A DNA stretch of 64,000 nt, taken from positions 1 to 64,000 of the forward strand of contig CABTYO010000004.1 of the NCBI GenBank assembly GCA_902489075.1. The letters are read 5' to 3'. Source of the stretch: an uncultured Faecalicatena sp. Lineage in GTDB: Bacteria; Bacillota; Clostridia; Lachnospirales; Lachnospiraceae. Each line of letters opens with the position of its first letter. Within the stretch, counting starts at the first letter, position 1. This document shows positions 17,975-25,788 of this stretch, one piece after another. Both the position numbers and the translations under genes were made by a program. The notes under the pieces are model-generated. The model made no database searches. It was not told where the DNA came from and saw nothing but the letters and a program-made list of their open reading frames with translations.

Positions 17975-18850
17975 TTAAAGCTTATCTACATTAGATGTAA
18001 CTAAAAAAGTATAAACTAACGCTGTAATAACGAATCTTCTGGATTGAAAAATATCTCTGCATCGTATCTTCTCTTTTGCATCTTGTCCCAACTCTTTTAA
18101 TAATATTTTCTGTTCTTTCCAAAAATAAATTACAGAATATAAACATATGACAACAGCGCTGATTTCTATAAAAACGATTTTATACTTCTCATTTACAATT
18201 TGTAGAATTATTGAAAGCATATTATTAATCATATGAAGTAAGGCTGTCCAATATATAGAATAACTTTTCGCTATATAGGCAAAGACTATTCCAATAAGAA
18301 ATGCTGAAACTCTTTGATTAAAATTTCCATGATATATGCAGAAAAGAAATGCAGATATCAAAATTCCAGACAAAATATTATAGTCTTTAAATAAATTTAA
18401 TATAATTCCTCGGAATAAAAATTCTTCAAATATAGGTCCAATAATACAAATATATAAACATATACCGGGCGTAACTATAGCCGTATTCTCTATTTGCATA
18501 CTATAACCAAAATTTTGTAGAATGAAATTGATAAGCTGCAATATAAATTCTGATAGAATTTGAGCAAAAATCATGATTCCAAAAAGGAAAATAAACCTGT
18601 CTAACCTCATTTTCCTTTTTGATTTACCAAAAATTGAACTCCTATTAAAAACTGAGATTTTCCACAAAAGAATCATTATAATTACAGATATAACTATCAT
18701 CTCATATGACCTGTATTCTTTTTTAATTTTGTAAAAATCGAAAGTGTTAAGAAAAGAAAAGATCATTGTAACTATCAGAGATATTATCAAGGTTAATATT
18801 AGTATATTTGCAATTTGATTTAGCGTTTGTTTTATATGTAGTTTGCTCAT
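17975..18850 (-). CDS. CPBP (Abi) family intramembrane protease, probable immunity or processing
   Basis: A 291-aa polytopic protein with about eight helices. The CPBP motifs are visible: EEFLFRG near residue 143 and a second catalytic block FLFCIYHGNFNQR with His. In bacteriocin loci such proteins often give self-immunity (PlnI/SkkI type); elsewhere they process signal peptides. It is placed between the peptide genes and the exporter, on the same strand, so immunity is the leading inference. ATG 18850 follows GGGAGAG. Confidence 0.85.
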   Translation of the reverse strand: MSKLHIKQTLNQIANILILTLIISLIVTMIFSFLNTFDFYKIKKEYRSYEMIVISVIIMILLWKISVFNRSSIFGKSKRKMRLDRFIFLFGIMIFAQILSEFILQLINFILQNFGYSMQIENTAIVTPGICLYICIIGPIFEEFLFRGIILNLFKDYNILSGILISAFLFCIYHGNFNQRVSAFLIGIVFAYIAKSYSIYWTALLHMINNMLSIILQIVNEKYKIVFIEISAVVICLYSVIYFWKEQKILLKELGQDAKEKIRCRDIFQSRRFVITALVYTFLVTSNVDKL

Positions 18851-18937
18851 TTACTCTCTCCCATAAATAGCAATATGTGAGTTCCTGTTCCCTTTTATCT
18901 AGTTTTTAAATCAATTTATAAGTTTAAAACTAGATAA

Positions 18938-18962
18938 GGCGTGTCCATCCAGAAGACACGCC
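18938..18962 (-). terminator. Hairpin between peptide genes and CPBP gene
   Basis: An 8-bp perfect stem GGCGTGTC/GACACGCC (18938-18945 and 18955-18962) 14 bases after the stop of the second peptide gene. On the minus strand it is followed by TTATCTAGTTTTAAAC, a weak U-rich tail. It may be a partial terminator or an mRNA stabiliser that keeps peptide transcripts more abundant than the transporter transcripts. Confidence 0.55.
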
Positions 18963-18975
18963 CCATTCTTCTTTG

Positions 18976-19122
18976 CTAAGAACGACATAAATGCATGCAA
19001 ACATCTGATAATTTATCAGCTATTTGACCAATCTGATACCCTACATCATACCAGAAGCCAGAACCACCATTAAGTTCTATCATTTCTTCATTAGTAATCT
19101 CTTGAAATTTTCCATTTTCCAT
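18976..19122 (-). CDS. Double-glycine bacteriocin precursor A
   Basis: A 48-aa precursor starting at ATG 19122 after AAGGAG. The leader MENGKFQEITNEEMIELNGG has the acidic, hydrophobic-patterned sequence and GG end recognised by C39 exporters. The predicted 28-aa core begins SGFWYDVGYQIGQIADKL and ends CMHLCRS. It carries a GxxxG motif (GYQIG), as in class IIb two-peptide bacteriocins, and two Cys three residues apart. An in-frame upstream ATG at 19185 is possible but lies within the preceding peptide gene and lacks a ribosome site. No sequence homologue is recognised. Confidence 0.85.
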   Translation of the reverse strand: MENGKFQEITNEEMIELNGGSGFWYDVGYQIGQIADKLSDVCMHLCRS

Positions 19123-19147
19123 ATTTTCTTCTCCTTGTTTACAATAT

Positions 19148-19285
19148 TTAATTTCCCCTAAGTCCATCCATGAAGCCATGGACAAAATTGAATACTGGTT
19201 CTGCTAACCCAATAAGTTCTGGAATAGACAATCCACCGTCGATTGCTTGCATTTCTTCTTCCGTTATTAACTGAAATTGTTCCAT
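19148..19285 (-). CDS. Double-glycine bacteriocin precursor B
   Basis: A 45-aa precursor, ATG 19285 after AAAGGAGGAG. Leader MEQFQLITEEEMQAIDGG closely parallels that of precursor A. The 27-aa core starts LSIPELIGLAEPVF and ends with GFMDGLRGN, giving a second GxxxG motif (GFMDG). The two precursors are 25 bases apart and cotranscribed, the arrangement of two-component class IIb bacteriocins whose cores pair through GxxxG helices. Short genes like this are usually missed by automatic callers. Confidence 0.85.
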   Translation of the reverse strand: MEQFQLITEEEMQAIDGGLSIPELIGLAEPVFNFVHGFMDGLRGN

Positions 19286-19402
19286 TTACCCTCTCCTCCT
19301 TTCCTCATAATTTTATAAATCTTCTAATAAAAAAGATGACTTATAATCAATGTTATCACACCATTTGCAGAATATAACTCCTCAAATTGTTCTGAAGAAT
19401 TT

Positions 19403-19474
19403 CTATCCCGAAATCCATCTTAATATATCTTCAATTAATCCTATTTCAGCAATATCATAATTAAATAATCCCAT
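19403..19474 (-). CDS. 23-aa peptide, candidate inducer or leader ORF
   Basis: ATG 19474 is preceded by AAAGGAGG nine bases upstream, the strongest ribosome site in the island. The 23-residue product begins MGLFNYDIAEIGLIEDIL and ends RWISG. It lacks a GG leader and is amphipathic and acidic. It is the first ORF after the direct-repeat operator, so it is a candidate autoinducer, leaderless peptide or translation-coupling leader. The following 117 bases (19286-19402) carry no clear gene, although a frame reading NSSEQFEELYSANG without a start is open there. Confidence 0.5.
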   Translation of the reverse strand: MGLFNYDIAEIGLIEDILRWISG

Positions 19475-19497
19475 AGTATCCTGCCTCCTTTTTCTTT

Positions 19498-19567
19498 AAA
19501 ATAGCAGAACTTACTATGGGATTCCACACTTTCTCTTTAAATGGTCAGATAACTCCGTAAATGGTCA
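19498..19567 (-). promoter_or_regulatory. LytTR-type direct-repeat operator and bacteriocin promoter
   Basis: TGACCATTTA occurs twice on the minus strand (19567-19558 and 19547-19538), 20 bp apart. Pairs of such ACCATT-type 9-10-mers about two turns apart are the usual sites of ComE/BlpR/AgrA LytTR regulators. An extended -10, TGCTATTTT (TATTTT 19503-19498), follows 34 bases later, then the 23-aa ORF. The upstream copy overlaps the stop codon of the kinase gene. This is the likely switch by which the regulator encoded just upstream turns on the bacteriocin operon. Confidence 0.65.
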
Positions 19568-20878
19568 ATTAGTCTCCTCTAAATATTTAAAAAACAAAAT
19601 TATCTCAAATGTATGAGGTTCTCTTTGTATCTCCAAAATACCATGATTTTTTTCTACTGCTAACTTTATGTTGAGTAAACCAAACCCATGATTCTTTTTA
19701 TCTTTTTTGTTTGTTTTTATTTTATCTAAATGATTTTGTGTCGGATTAATATCTGTACTATTTTTTATGCGAAATTTTATATATTCTTTCCCTTGCTCTA
19801 TCTTCACACCTATAAATTTATTTTTATCTTTCTGACGAGCTACTGCTTCCACAGCATTCTGAATTAGATTTGAAAATATAATACATAAATCTACATTGCT
19901 AATATTGGGGATACTTTGGCACATACCACTGATTTGTACATCCACATCTTCCAAATCCTTTAAATAATAATTGAAAATGATATCTAACAATTCATTCCCC
20001 GTCTTATAAGAGCGTTCCTTAATATAATGAAGCTCTTTCTGCAATCCATTAATATAATCTACAACCAAATCAACTTTTCTCTCATGTGCCAATTCCATCA
20101 TACATAAAAGATGATTATTCATGTCATGCCTGTACCGTCTTGTGTCTTCTTCTTTTTCAAGTAGAATATTATAATATTTTTTCTGCATGTTTACCAAATC
20201 ATGCTCTGTTTCAACAGCTTTTTCCATCTCTTCATTCATTCCTATGATATAAGCTATTAATATAATTAGAAAGCCCATACATAAAAAAGAAATGAAACAA
20301 ATAATATTTATAAATAACTCAAGTCTCAGGTTATATATAGAATCCTTTATAAAGAACAATGTGCCAACTGTCAAAAGTAATAAAAAAATTATGATTCCTA
20401 TTACTATATATACTGTCTCTCTTATAAAATTAACTATTTTCCCATGATTAACCTTCGCCTTTTGTGCAATTATGTTAATAATCATTAGAATAATCAGACT
20501 GATCCCACTTTGTATCAGGCTTCTGATTTGATAGAAATATTCATTATTTACAAGAAAAAAAGGCTTTATTATGATTCCTGCCAGCTCATCAAGGCATCCA
20601 ATTATACATACCATCACCAAAACCGAAGTTAACTTCCGTGAGAAACGTCCTTTTACATTTAGCAGCATAAAAGTATATACTGTCAGATACATTAATAAGC
20701 GTATCACTACAATATCAAAGAATGGACATATATTTAAGGCACCGAAAATGACGAATCCTCCACCCAAAATATATAGCTTATCTGGCTTCTCTTTAAAAAA
20801 TATATTCTGTATTAATAGGCATTTTATTATTTCTAATATATACATAACCATAAGTAATAATCGCTCTATTATCCCCAC
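19565..20878 (-). CDS. AgrC/ComD-like quorum-sensing histidine kinase
   Basis: A 437-aa kinase. Six or seven N-terminal membrane helices (about 5-215) form the peptide-sensing part; the cytoplasmic part has the H box RYRHDMNNHLLCMMELA (near residue 250) and the GHKL ATPase (NLIQNAVEAVARQ; HGFGLLNIKLAVEKNHG). This is the HPK10 class that pairs with LytTR regulators and senses secreted peptides. Its start overlaps the regulator gene by ten bases, and it precedes the bacteriocin operon. Confidence 0.9.
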   Translation of the reverse strand: MGIIERLLLMVMYILEIIKCLLIQNIFFKEKPDKLYILGGGFVIFGALNICPFFDIVVIRLLMYLTVYTFMLLNVKGRFSRKLTSVLVMVCIIGCLDELAGIIIKPFFLVNNEYFYQIRSLIQSGISLIILMIINIIAQKAKVNHGKIVNFIRETVYIVIGIIIFLLLLTVGTLFFIKDSIYNLRLELFINIICFISFLCMGFLIILIAYIIGMNEEMEKAVETEHDLVNMQKKYYNILLEKEEDTRRYRHDMNNHLLCMMELAHERKVDLVVDYINGLQKELHYIKERSYKTGNELLDIIFNYYLKDLEDVDVQISGMCQSIPNISNVDLCIIFSNLIQNAVEAVARQKDKNKFIGVKIEQGKEYIKFRIKNSTDINPTQNHLDKIKTNKKDKKNHGFGLLNIKLAVEKNHGILEIQREPHTFEIILFFKYLEETN

Positions 20879-21588
20879 CTCCTATACTTCACATCAAATT
20901 CTCTATATATCTTTTCAAACTCTTTTTTTCTAGCCCTTGCCACTTTTAGTTTCTCATCCCGGATATATACAGCTCCATTTTGATATTGATCAATATGCAT
21001 TAAATTCACTATGTATTTTCTGCTAATTCGATAAAAAATCCTGGTATCTATAAGATTTTCTAACTGCGCTAATGATATCTCTCTGCGCATTTTACTGGTC
21101 CCCACAATTGCTTCTACATAACTGTCATAAGCATAAAAGTAAATAATATTCTTTTGTTCAACTGAATATAAAACTCTGTTTTGATATAACTCAATGATAT
21201 CTATTCCAATAAATGTTTGCCATGCACCTTCTAATGCCTCTTTAATTTCATTTATATTAAATGGTTTACTTACAAAACGGAACGTATTAATCTTAAAAGC
21301 CTCTTTAAATCGATCTTCTCTCCCAGTTGCCATAATAATCTTACAATTCTCATTTTTACTGCATATCATTTTTCCAGTTTCTATTCCGTCCATTTCCGGC
21401 ATATCAATATCTAAAAATACAATATCAAGTTCTTCAATTTCCTCTAACAACTCCTGTCCCGATAAAAACATCTTTATCTCGGCATGATATCCACTTTCTA
21501 ACAAGCATTTCTCAACCTTATCTTTCAACTCTTTTACAGCTTCCGGGAAATCATCACATATCCCAATTTTTATCGTTTGACTACACAT
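20869..21588 (-). CDS. LytTR response regulator of bacteriocin locus
   Basis: A 239-aa AgrA/ComE-type regulator. The receiver has CDD at 11-13 and phospho-acceptor D60 in VFLDIDMPEMDG; the LytTR DNA-binding domain (about 135-235) contains IIYFYAYDSYVEA, FYRISRKYIVNLMHI and VARARKKEFEKIY. I chose ATG 21588 (MCSQTIKIGICDD) because GGAG lies ten bases upstream and the receiver fold starts there; an upstream in-frame start at 21669 would add 27 unrelated residues. It should bind the direct repeats at 19538-19567. Confidence 0.9.
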   Translation of the reverse strand: MCSQTIKIGICDDFPEAVKELKDKVEKCLLESGYHAEIKMFLSGQELLEEIEELDIVFLDIDMPEMDGIETGKMICSKNENCKIIMATGREDRFKEAFKINTFRFVSKPFNINEIKEALEGAWQTFIGIDIIELYQNRVLYSVEQKNIIYFYAYDSYVEAIVGTSKMRREISLAQLENLIDTRIFYRISRKYIVNLMHIDQYQNGAVYIRDEKLKVARARKKEFEKIYREFDVKYRRWG

Positions 21589-21676
21589 ATGTAATTTCTC
21601 CTCGCTTTTTCTTAGTATATTGTACCAAGTCGCTAACGCGACGGCTACCCCTAGATACAATGTTTCCATTACTTTT

Positions 21677-21768
21677 TTACTATACTTCCCCCAATCTACT
21701 TTACTATACTAGCTGGGTTCTGTATTGGGTGCTGTCATAAAATACAAATGTAAGGTCATAAAATACAA
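21677..21768 (-). promoter_or_regulatory. Direct repeats upstream of the quorum regulator
   Basis: GTCATAAAATACAA occurs at 21734 and 21755, exactly 21 bp apart, and TTACTATACT at 21677 and 21701, 24 bp apart. All lie upstream of the LytTR regulator gene on its strand side. The 21-bp spacing is what a dimeric regulator binding two successive turns would need, so autoregulation is possible. The sequence differs from the operator at 19538-19567. Confidence 0.5.
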
Positions 21769-21821
21769 GTATTAGAATTTTGATAATGTCTTTATAAAAT
21801 CTGTAAAGAAACCCGATAATT

Positions 21822-21887
21822 ATTAAAAGGCTCCTTTTCAGTAAAAATTGTTATATCCCAATTCTTACTGGAAAGGAGCCTTTTAAT
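21822..21887. terminator. Bidirectional-type terminator hairpin
   Basis: A 23-bp stem with one mismatch (21822-21844 and 21865-21887), with AAAAGGCTCC and GGAGCCTTTT at its base and a 20-base loop. It ends the sigma/ABC transcription unit arriving from the right and insulates the quorum regulator promoter. Confidence 0.75.
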
Positions 21888-22064
21888 AAATAGTCAAATT
21901 AATTTGCACTGCCTTGCTACCATCTTTTGTCCTGTTCTTTTTGATTTACTTGTTTTTTATATTTCATGATAGTTCCACACAATATACTTCTGTATCCTAA
22001 ACCTGCTGCCACATAGCCACTCCGCAAGTAAATGACAAGAAGCAAAGAGACGTCAAATGCATGC

Positions 22065-22084
22065 CGAAGCTAAAGCTCGTCACT
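22065..22084 (-). repeat. Fragment related to the 9.5-10 kb palindromic repeat
   Basis: The minus strand reads AGTGACGAGCTTTAGCTTCG, close to AGTGACGCGCTTTAGCCGCG at both ends of the 9452-10052 element, and again abuts the 3' end of a minus-strand gene. The following sequence to about 22020 shows partial likeness (GACGTC for GGACGCC). The remaining DNA between 21888 and 22064 shows nothing else. Confidence 0.5.
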
Positions 22085-22092
22085 AATTTTTT

Positions 22093-23205
22093 CTACCCCT
22101 GGTAATTTCTGTACTTTTTATATGCCAGTACCCCACAGATCACTGCCACCACTGCCGCAATCACGACATGTAAGCTGATCTGCCCTGCTGAAAATGCGAA
22201 TCCCCAGTTCATCTGTAAATAGTAGGGCATGGATATCATGAAATGGTAGACCGCTCTTGTGCATCCTACCCCAAAAGGACGCATTGGGAGGAAAATTTTG
22301 TTCCATATATATGGAAGAATAAATACCACTGCGGAAATCACGACTGACATGAATGCATTTTTACAGACTGCTGAAACTGCCAATACCAATGCTGTCAGCA
22401 GGATCATGGCTGCAAGTCCTAATCCGAATTGCATCAGGAAAAATTTTTCCACCGTCTCCGGACAATATCCATATGATGAGATTCCATTTAAAAATTGTGG
22501 TGAAGTATCCAGCCCCTGGGTACCGAATATGCCTCTGTAGAGCAGCCACATGTACAAAAAGACCACGCAGCAGACCATGATTGTAAAGCTAAGAGCCGCC
22601 GCTGTTTTCAGCCAGACTGCACTCTTTTTCCCGCGCCGGGTGGTAAGCAGAATATCCGCAGTGTGCAGAGTGTATTCTTCTGAAAAGACGGGTGCCATAC
22701 CAACAATTAGGATAATGGATAATAGAATGCACACCAGTGTCGATGTTTCCCTAAAATCCTCCCAGCCATAATTATAGTCGAACTTCAAATTCCCCTTTAA
22801 CATCGGTGCCGCATTATTTTCCCATTCCTTCCCTTCGTAAAAATGAACTTCGTCCGGGTCGTCTCCGGTTGTCTGCAGGAAATTGGTCATATTCTCGGTG
22901 ATATACTGGCTGCAGAAATTTCCTACGAACTCGTCTTTTTCTGCATCATAATAATAGAAACCGAATCTTTCATAGATCGCCTGAACGGTCTCTTCTGTCA
23001 TCGGTCCGGCATATTCCGCCGCCAGCTCCTGATCCTTTTGTATTGCTTCTCTTCCTGTATATGTCCGGCCATCGATCGTAGCGGCATACTCTTTTGTCAC
23101 GACGCTGAGCCTGAAAGTTACAAAGACCAGTACAAGAATCAGCCCGCACCAGATAATTTTCCGGGATGCTGTCTTACGGATTTCTTCAATCCAGATTTTC
23201 CACAT
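22093..23205 (-). CDS. ABC-2 type permease of sigma-linked transporter
   Basis: A 370-aa membrane protein beginning MWKIWIEEIRKTASRKIIWCG. One helix near the N-terminus (about 16-35) is followed by a large extracytoplasmic loop (about 40-150, containing the repeatedly charged DGRTYTGREAIQKDQEL), then five or six helices. ATG 23205 overlaps the ATPase gene by 20 bases; a longer reading frame upstream lacks a ribosome site. The large loop after helix one is seen in permeases of unknown substrate linked to sigma/anti-sigma pairs. Confidence 0.8.
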   Translation of the reverse strand: MWKIWIEEIRKTASRKIIWCGLILVLVFVTFRLSVVTKEYAATIDGRTYTGREAIQKDQELAAEYAGPMTEETVQAIYERFGFYYYDAEKDEFVGNFCSQYITENMTNFLQTTGDDPDEVHFYEGKEWENNAAPMLKGNLKFDYNYGWEDFRETSTLVCILLSIILIVGMAPVFSEEYTLHTADILLTTRRGKKSAVWLKTAAALSFTIMVCCVVFLYMWLLYRGIFGTQGLDTSPQFLNGISSYGYCPETVEKFFLMQFGLGLAAMILLTALVLAVSAVCKNAFMSVVISAVVFILPYIWNKIFLPMRPFGVGCTRAVYHFMISMPYYLQMNWGFAFSAGQISLHVVIAAVVAVICGVLAYKKYRNYQG

Positions 23206-24076
23206 TCTCTGCCGCCTCCTTAAAATAATACAGATACACATCTTCCAGTCTCGGTTCTGCCTCAAGCGCGCCTTCACACGGGCAGAGATCGGATACGATC
23301 CGCAGATATACCCGGTCACCCTCATTTCTTAAATTACTCACGGAATATTTTTCATTGAATTTCTGAACTTCTTCCGGCAGTACATAGGCTTCCCATACTT
23401 TTCCCCGGACGCTGCCTGTCACTTCCGCAGGGGTTCCCTGTTCCACAATCTGCCCCTGCCTCATGAGCAGAATCTGGTCTGCAATAAACTCTACATCAGA
23501 TACGATATGGGTGGACAGAATCACGATCCGGTCCTTTGACATCGCACTGATAATATTTCTGAAACGGATGCGTTCCTTCGGGTCCAGACCTGAGGTAGGT
23601 TCGTCCAGAAGCAATATCTCCGGGTCATTGAGCAGTGCCTGGGCAATCCCCAGCCTGCGGATCATTCCGCCTGAAAATGTCCGGATCTTCTGTTTTTGCT
23701 CTCCTGTAAGCCCGACTAATTTGAGCACTTCCTGCACCTTTTGTTTTGCCAGATCCTTTGGAACCGCCTTACAGGCCGCCAGATATTCCAGATACCGTTT
23801 TGCCGTAAAGTCCGGATAATAGCCGAAATCCTGGGGCAGATAGCCCAGCATATGCCTGTATTCCCCATCCATTTTCCTGATTTCCGTACCATTGCACAGG
23901 ATTTCTCCTGCCGTGGGCCTTAACACGCCGCACAGCATCCGAAGCAGCGTCGTCTTGCCGGCTCCGTTCGCCCCCAGGAAGCCATAGATTCCTTCCTTCA
24001 GGCATAAAAATACCTGATCCACCGCAATTTTATTTTGAAACTGTTTTGTCACCCTGTCTATTTTTAATTCAGGCAC
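23186..24076 (-). CDS. ABC transporter ATPase
   Basis: A 296-aa ATPase with Walker A GANGAGKTTLLRML (35-48), Q loop YLPQDFGYYPDF, signature FSGGMIRRLGIAQ and Walker B ILLLDEPTSGLDPKERI, plus the H-loop VILSTHIVSD. The 70-residue C-terminal extension is typical for exporters. It overlaps the preceding membrane-protein gene by 13 bases and the permease by 20, so the set is translationally coupled. Confidence 0.94.
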   Translation of the reverse strand: MPELKIDRVTKQFQNKIAVDQVFLCLKEGIYGFLGANGAGKTTLLRMLCGVLRPTAGEILCNGTEIRKMDGEYRHMLGYLPQDFGYYPDFTAKRYLEYLAACKAVPKDLAKQKVQEVLKLVGLTGEQKQKIRTFSGGMIRRLGIAQALLNDPEILLLDEPTSGLDPKERIRFRNIISAMSKDRIVILSTHIVSDVEFIADQILLMRQGQIVEQGTPAEVTGSVRGKVWEAYVLPEEVQKFNEKYSVSNLRNEGDRVYLRIVSDLCPCEGALEAEPRLEDVYLYYFKEAAENVENLD

Positions 24077-24891
24077 AAGCCCTCACCTCCTTCAATTTTT
24101 CCAAGCAGCCTTAAGATTTCCAGAATCAGAACTGCAATTCCTGCCAGGGCTGCAAGCCCCCAAACAGGCAGATACGCAGATGCATATGCATCTTCAAAAA
24201 ATACAGGAAATACTGCTGCAATCCCACAGATCACGCCCGTACCAATCCCATCCTGACCGGTTTCCATTCCATCCCGCGGACTTCTTCCCAGCCCTCGTGC
24301 CCTGTTTCTTCCCCTGCCCCTCCCCCGCAGAAAGGTCAGCATATGGAGATATACCGTATTGGACCATAAAAATGGTACAAGCAGATAGAGCAGACAGGCT
24401 CCCGCGCCCGCCATATTCTGCCCGCCGCATACGGCCACAAGCAGAATCAGGATCAGAATATCTACAAGACCCGCCTGGAGCATCTGAATACAGACCATCT
24501 GTTTTAAGTTAAAGTACAGCGTCTGCTCCAGTTCTGCCATATTTCTGGAAAAAAGCCTCCCGACGGTACACAGACAGAGATTGGAGGCAACGGCCAGAAA
24601 TACGGAACATAACACAATCGATGTCGTATCATCGGTCTGCTCCTTGCGAAGCACCAGACACAGCATCAGAGCCAGAAAAAGGATTCCGCCCTGGATCAGC
24701 CTGCTCTGCCAGGTCTGATAGCGCATCTGCTCCAGCATACAGGAAGCAAAGGACGGGTAATACCTGATCTTCTTTTTCCTGACTGCCAGACTGATTTCTG
24801 CAAGAGCCTCTTTTTTTCTTGTTTCATCTATTTCGAACTGCCAGGAAGTTTTATTTTCAAAACCTTTCATTTCTTCATTCTGATTACTCAT
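24064..24891 (-). CDS. Membrane protein paired with ECF sigma factor (possible anti-sigma)
   Basis: A 275-aa protein with a hydrophilic N-terminal part (about 1-65, ENKTSWQFEIDETRKKEAL) and six predicted helices. A basic loop of about 30 residues near 195-225 is rich in Arg and Gly (GRGRGRNRARGLG). No named domain is recognised. Its start overlaps the sigma gene by eight bases; genes so placed often encode the anti-sigma factor, and here it also sits before an ABC pair, so a sensor role is a reasonable inference. Confidence 0.65.
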   Translation of the reverse strand: MSNQNEEMKGFENKTSWQFEIDETRKKEALAEISLAVRKKKIRYYPSFASCMLEQMRYQTWQSRLIQGGILFLALMLCLVLRKEQTDDTTSIVLCSVFLAVASNLCLCTVGRLFSRNMAELEQTLYFNLKQMVCIQMLQAGLVDILILILLVAVCGGQNMAGAGACLLYLLVPFLWSNTVYLHMLTFLRGRGRGRNRARGLGRSPRDGMETGQDGIGTGVICGIAAVFPVFFEDAYASAYLPVWGLAALAGIAVLILEILRLLGKIEGGEGLCLN

Positions 24892-25498
24892 AGAAATCCT
24901 CCTTGTCCAAGAGATCTTTCAGCCTGCAAAGCCCCTGATTAATCCGCGATTTCACTGCCCCTAAGGAAGCCCCTGTCATGCGCGCGATCTCCCGGTTCTT
25001 GTAGCCATAAAAATGATGAAGCAGCACGGCTTCTCTCTGCGCTGACGGAAGCTGTCTTAAGGCTTCTGCAAGAACCTGAGTCCTTTCCAGGCGTCCATAA
25101 GCCCCTGCATTCCCGGAAAATCCTGCGTTTCCTGCCGCTTCTGTCCTTTTCACTGCCCCGGTGTTTCCTGCATTTTTCTGATCTTCCATGGCAGGACTGC
25201 CTAAGAGCTCATCCCTGAACTTTGTTCCATCCTGCCGCTGCCCCGATTCATGAAAATAGCTTCGACAGAGATTCATGGCAATTGTGAGCAGATAGCCTTT
25301 TAAATTCCGGTACCGGTAGCTGTCCACATACCGGATAAAACGGAGGAACGTTTCCTGTGCCAGATCGTAGGCATCTTCCCGGCTTCCGGTCTGATAGGCA
25401 CAGAAATAATAGATATCATTGTAATATCTGGCGGCAATTTCATTCAGATATTCCTTCTGTCCATTCTGGATCCGCCGGATCAGCTCTTTGTCTTCCAA
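24884..25498 (-). CDS. ECF-type RNA polymerase sigma factor
   Basis: A 204-aa sigma-70 family protein with regions 2 and 4 only. Region 2 covers about 8-85 (YYNDIYYFCAYQTGSREDAYDLAQETFLRFIRYV) and region 4 about 150-200 (LPSAQREAVLLHHFYGYKNREIARMTGASLGAVKSRI). The linker of about 45 residues is unusually long and Gly/Ala/Asn-rich (GNAGFSGNAGAYG). It heads the operon sigma - membrane protein - ATPase - permease and probably autoregulates it. A small hairpin (GCAGAACC/GGCTCTGC, about 25667-25688) lies in the gap to 25788; nothing else is seen there. Confidence 0.92.
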   Translation of the reverse strand: MEDKELIRRIQNGQKEYLNEIAARYYNDIYYFCAYQTGSREDAYDLAQETFLRFIRYVDSYRYRNLKGYLLTIAMNLCRSYFHESGQRQDGTKFRDELLGSPAMEDQKNAGNTGAVKRTEAAGNAGFSGNAGAYGRLERTQVLAEALRQLPSAQREAVLLHHFYGYKNREIARMTGASLGAVKSRINQGLCRLKDLLDKEDFYE

Positions 25499-25788
25499 AA
25501 CGCTCCCCCTTTCTCTCTTTTTGCTGTATTTTGTTACTGCATATTGTCGTTGTAAAGCGCCTTACACTAATATAACTCTTTTTCGGCAGAAAAGGATTTA
25601 TTTTGAAACAGGAAATTTCTTAAATCATGAAACAGCATTTAGAAACAGCAAATTGTATCAAAAAAGCAGAACCTGCAAAGGCTCTGCCGTACACGTTGTT
25701 TCTATTTTATTTTGCAGCGCCCTGCCACGCACAAACGCTGGCAGAGTGTAGAATGTAGGAACATGCATAAATGAACAGGCCCTGCGTT

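Noticed and set aside
19286..19402. Continuation of the 23-aa peptide by frameshift (frame reading SSEQFEELYSANG)
   Set aside because: No slippery site or start codon; kept only as a remark.
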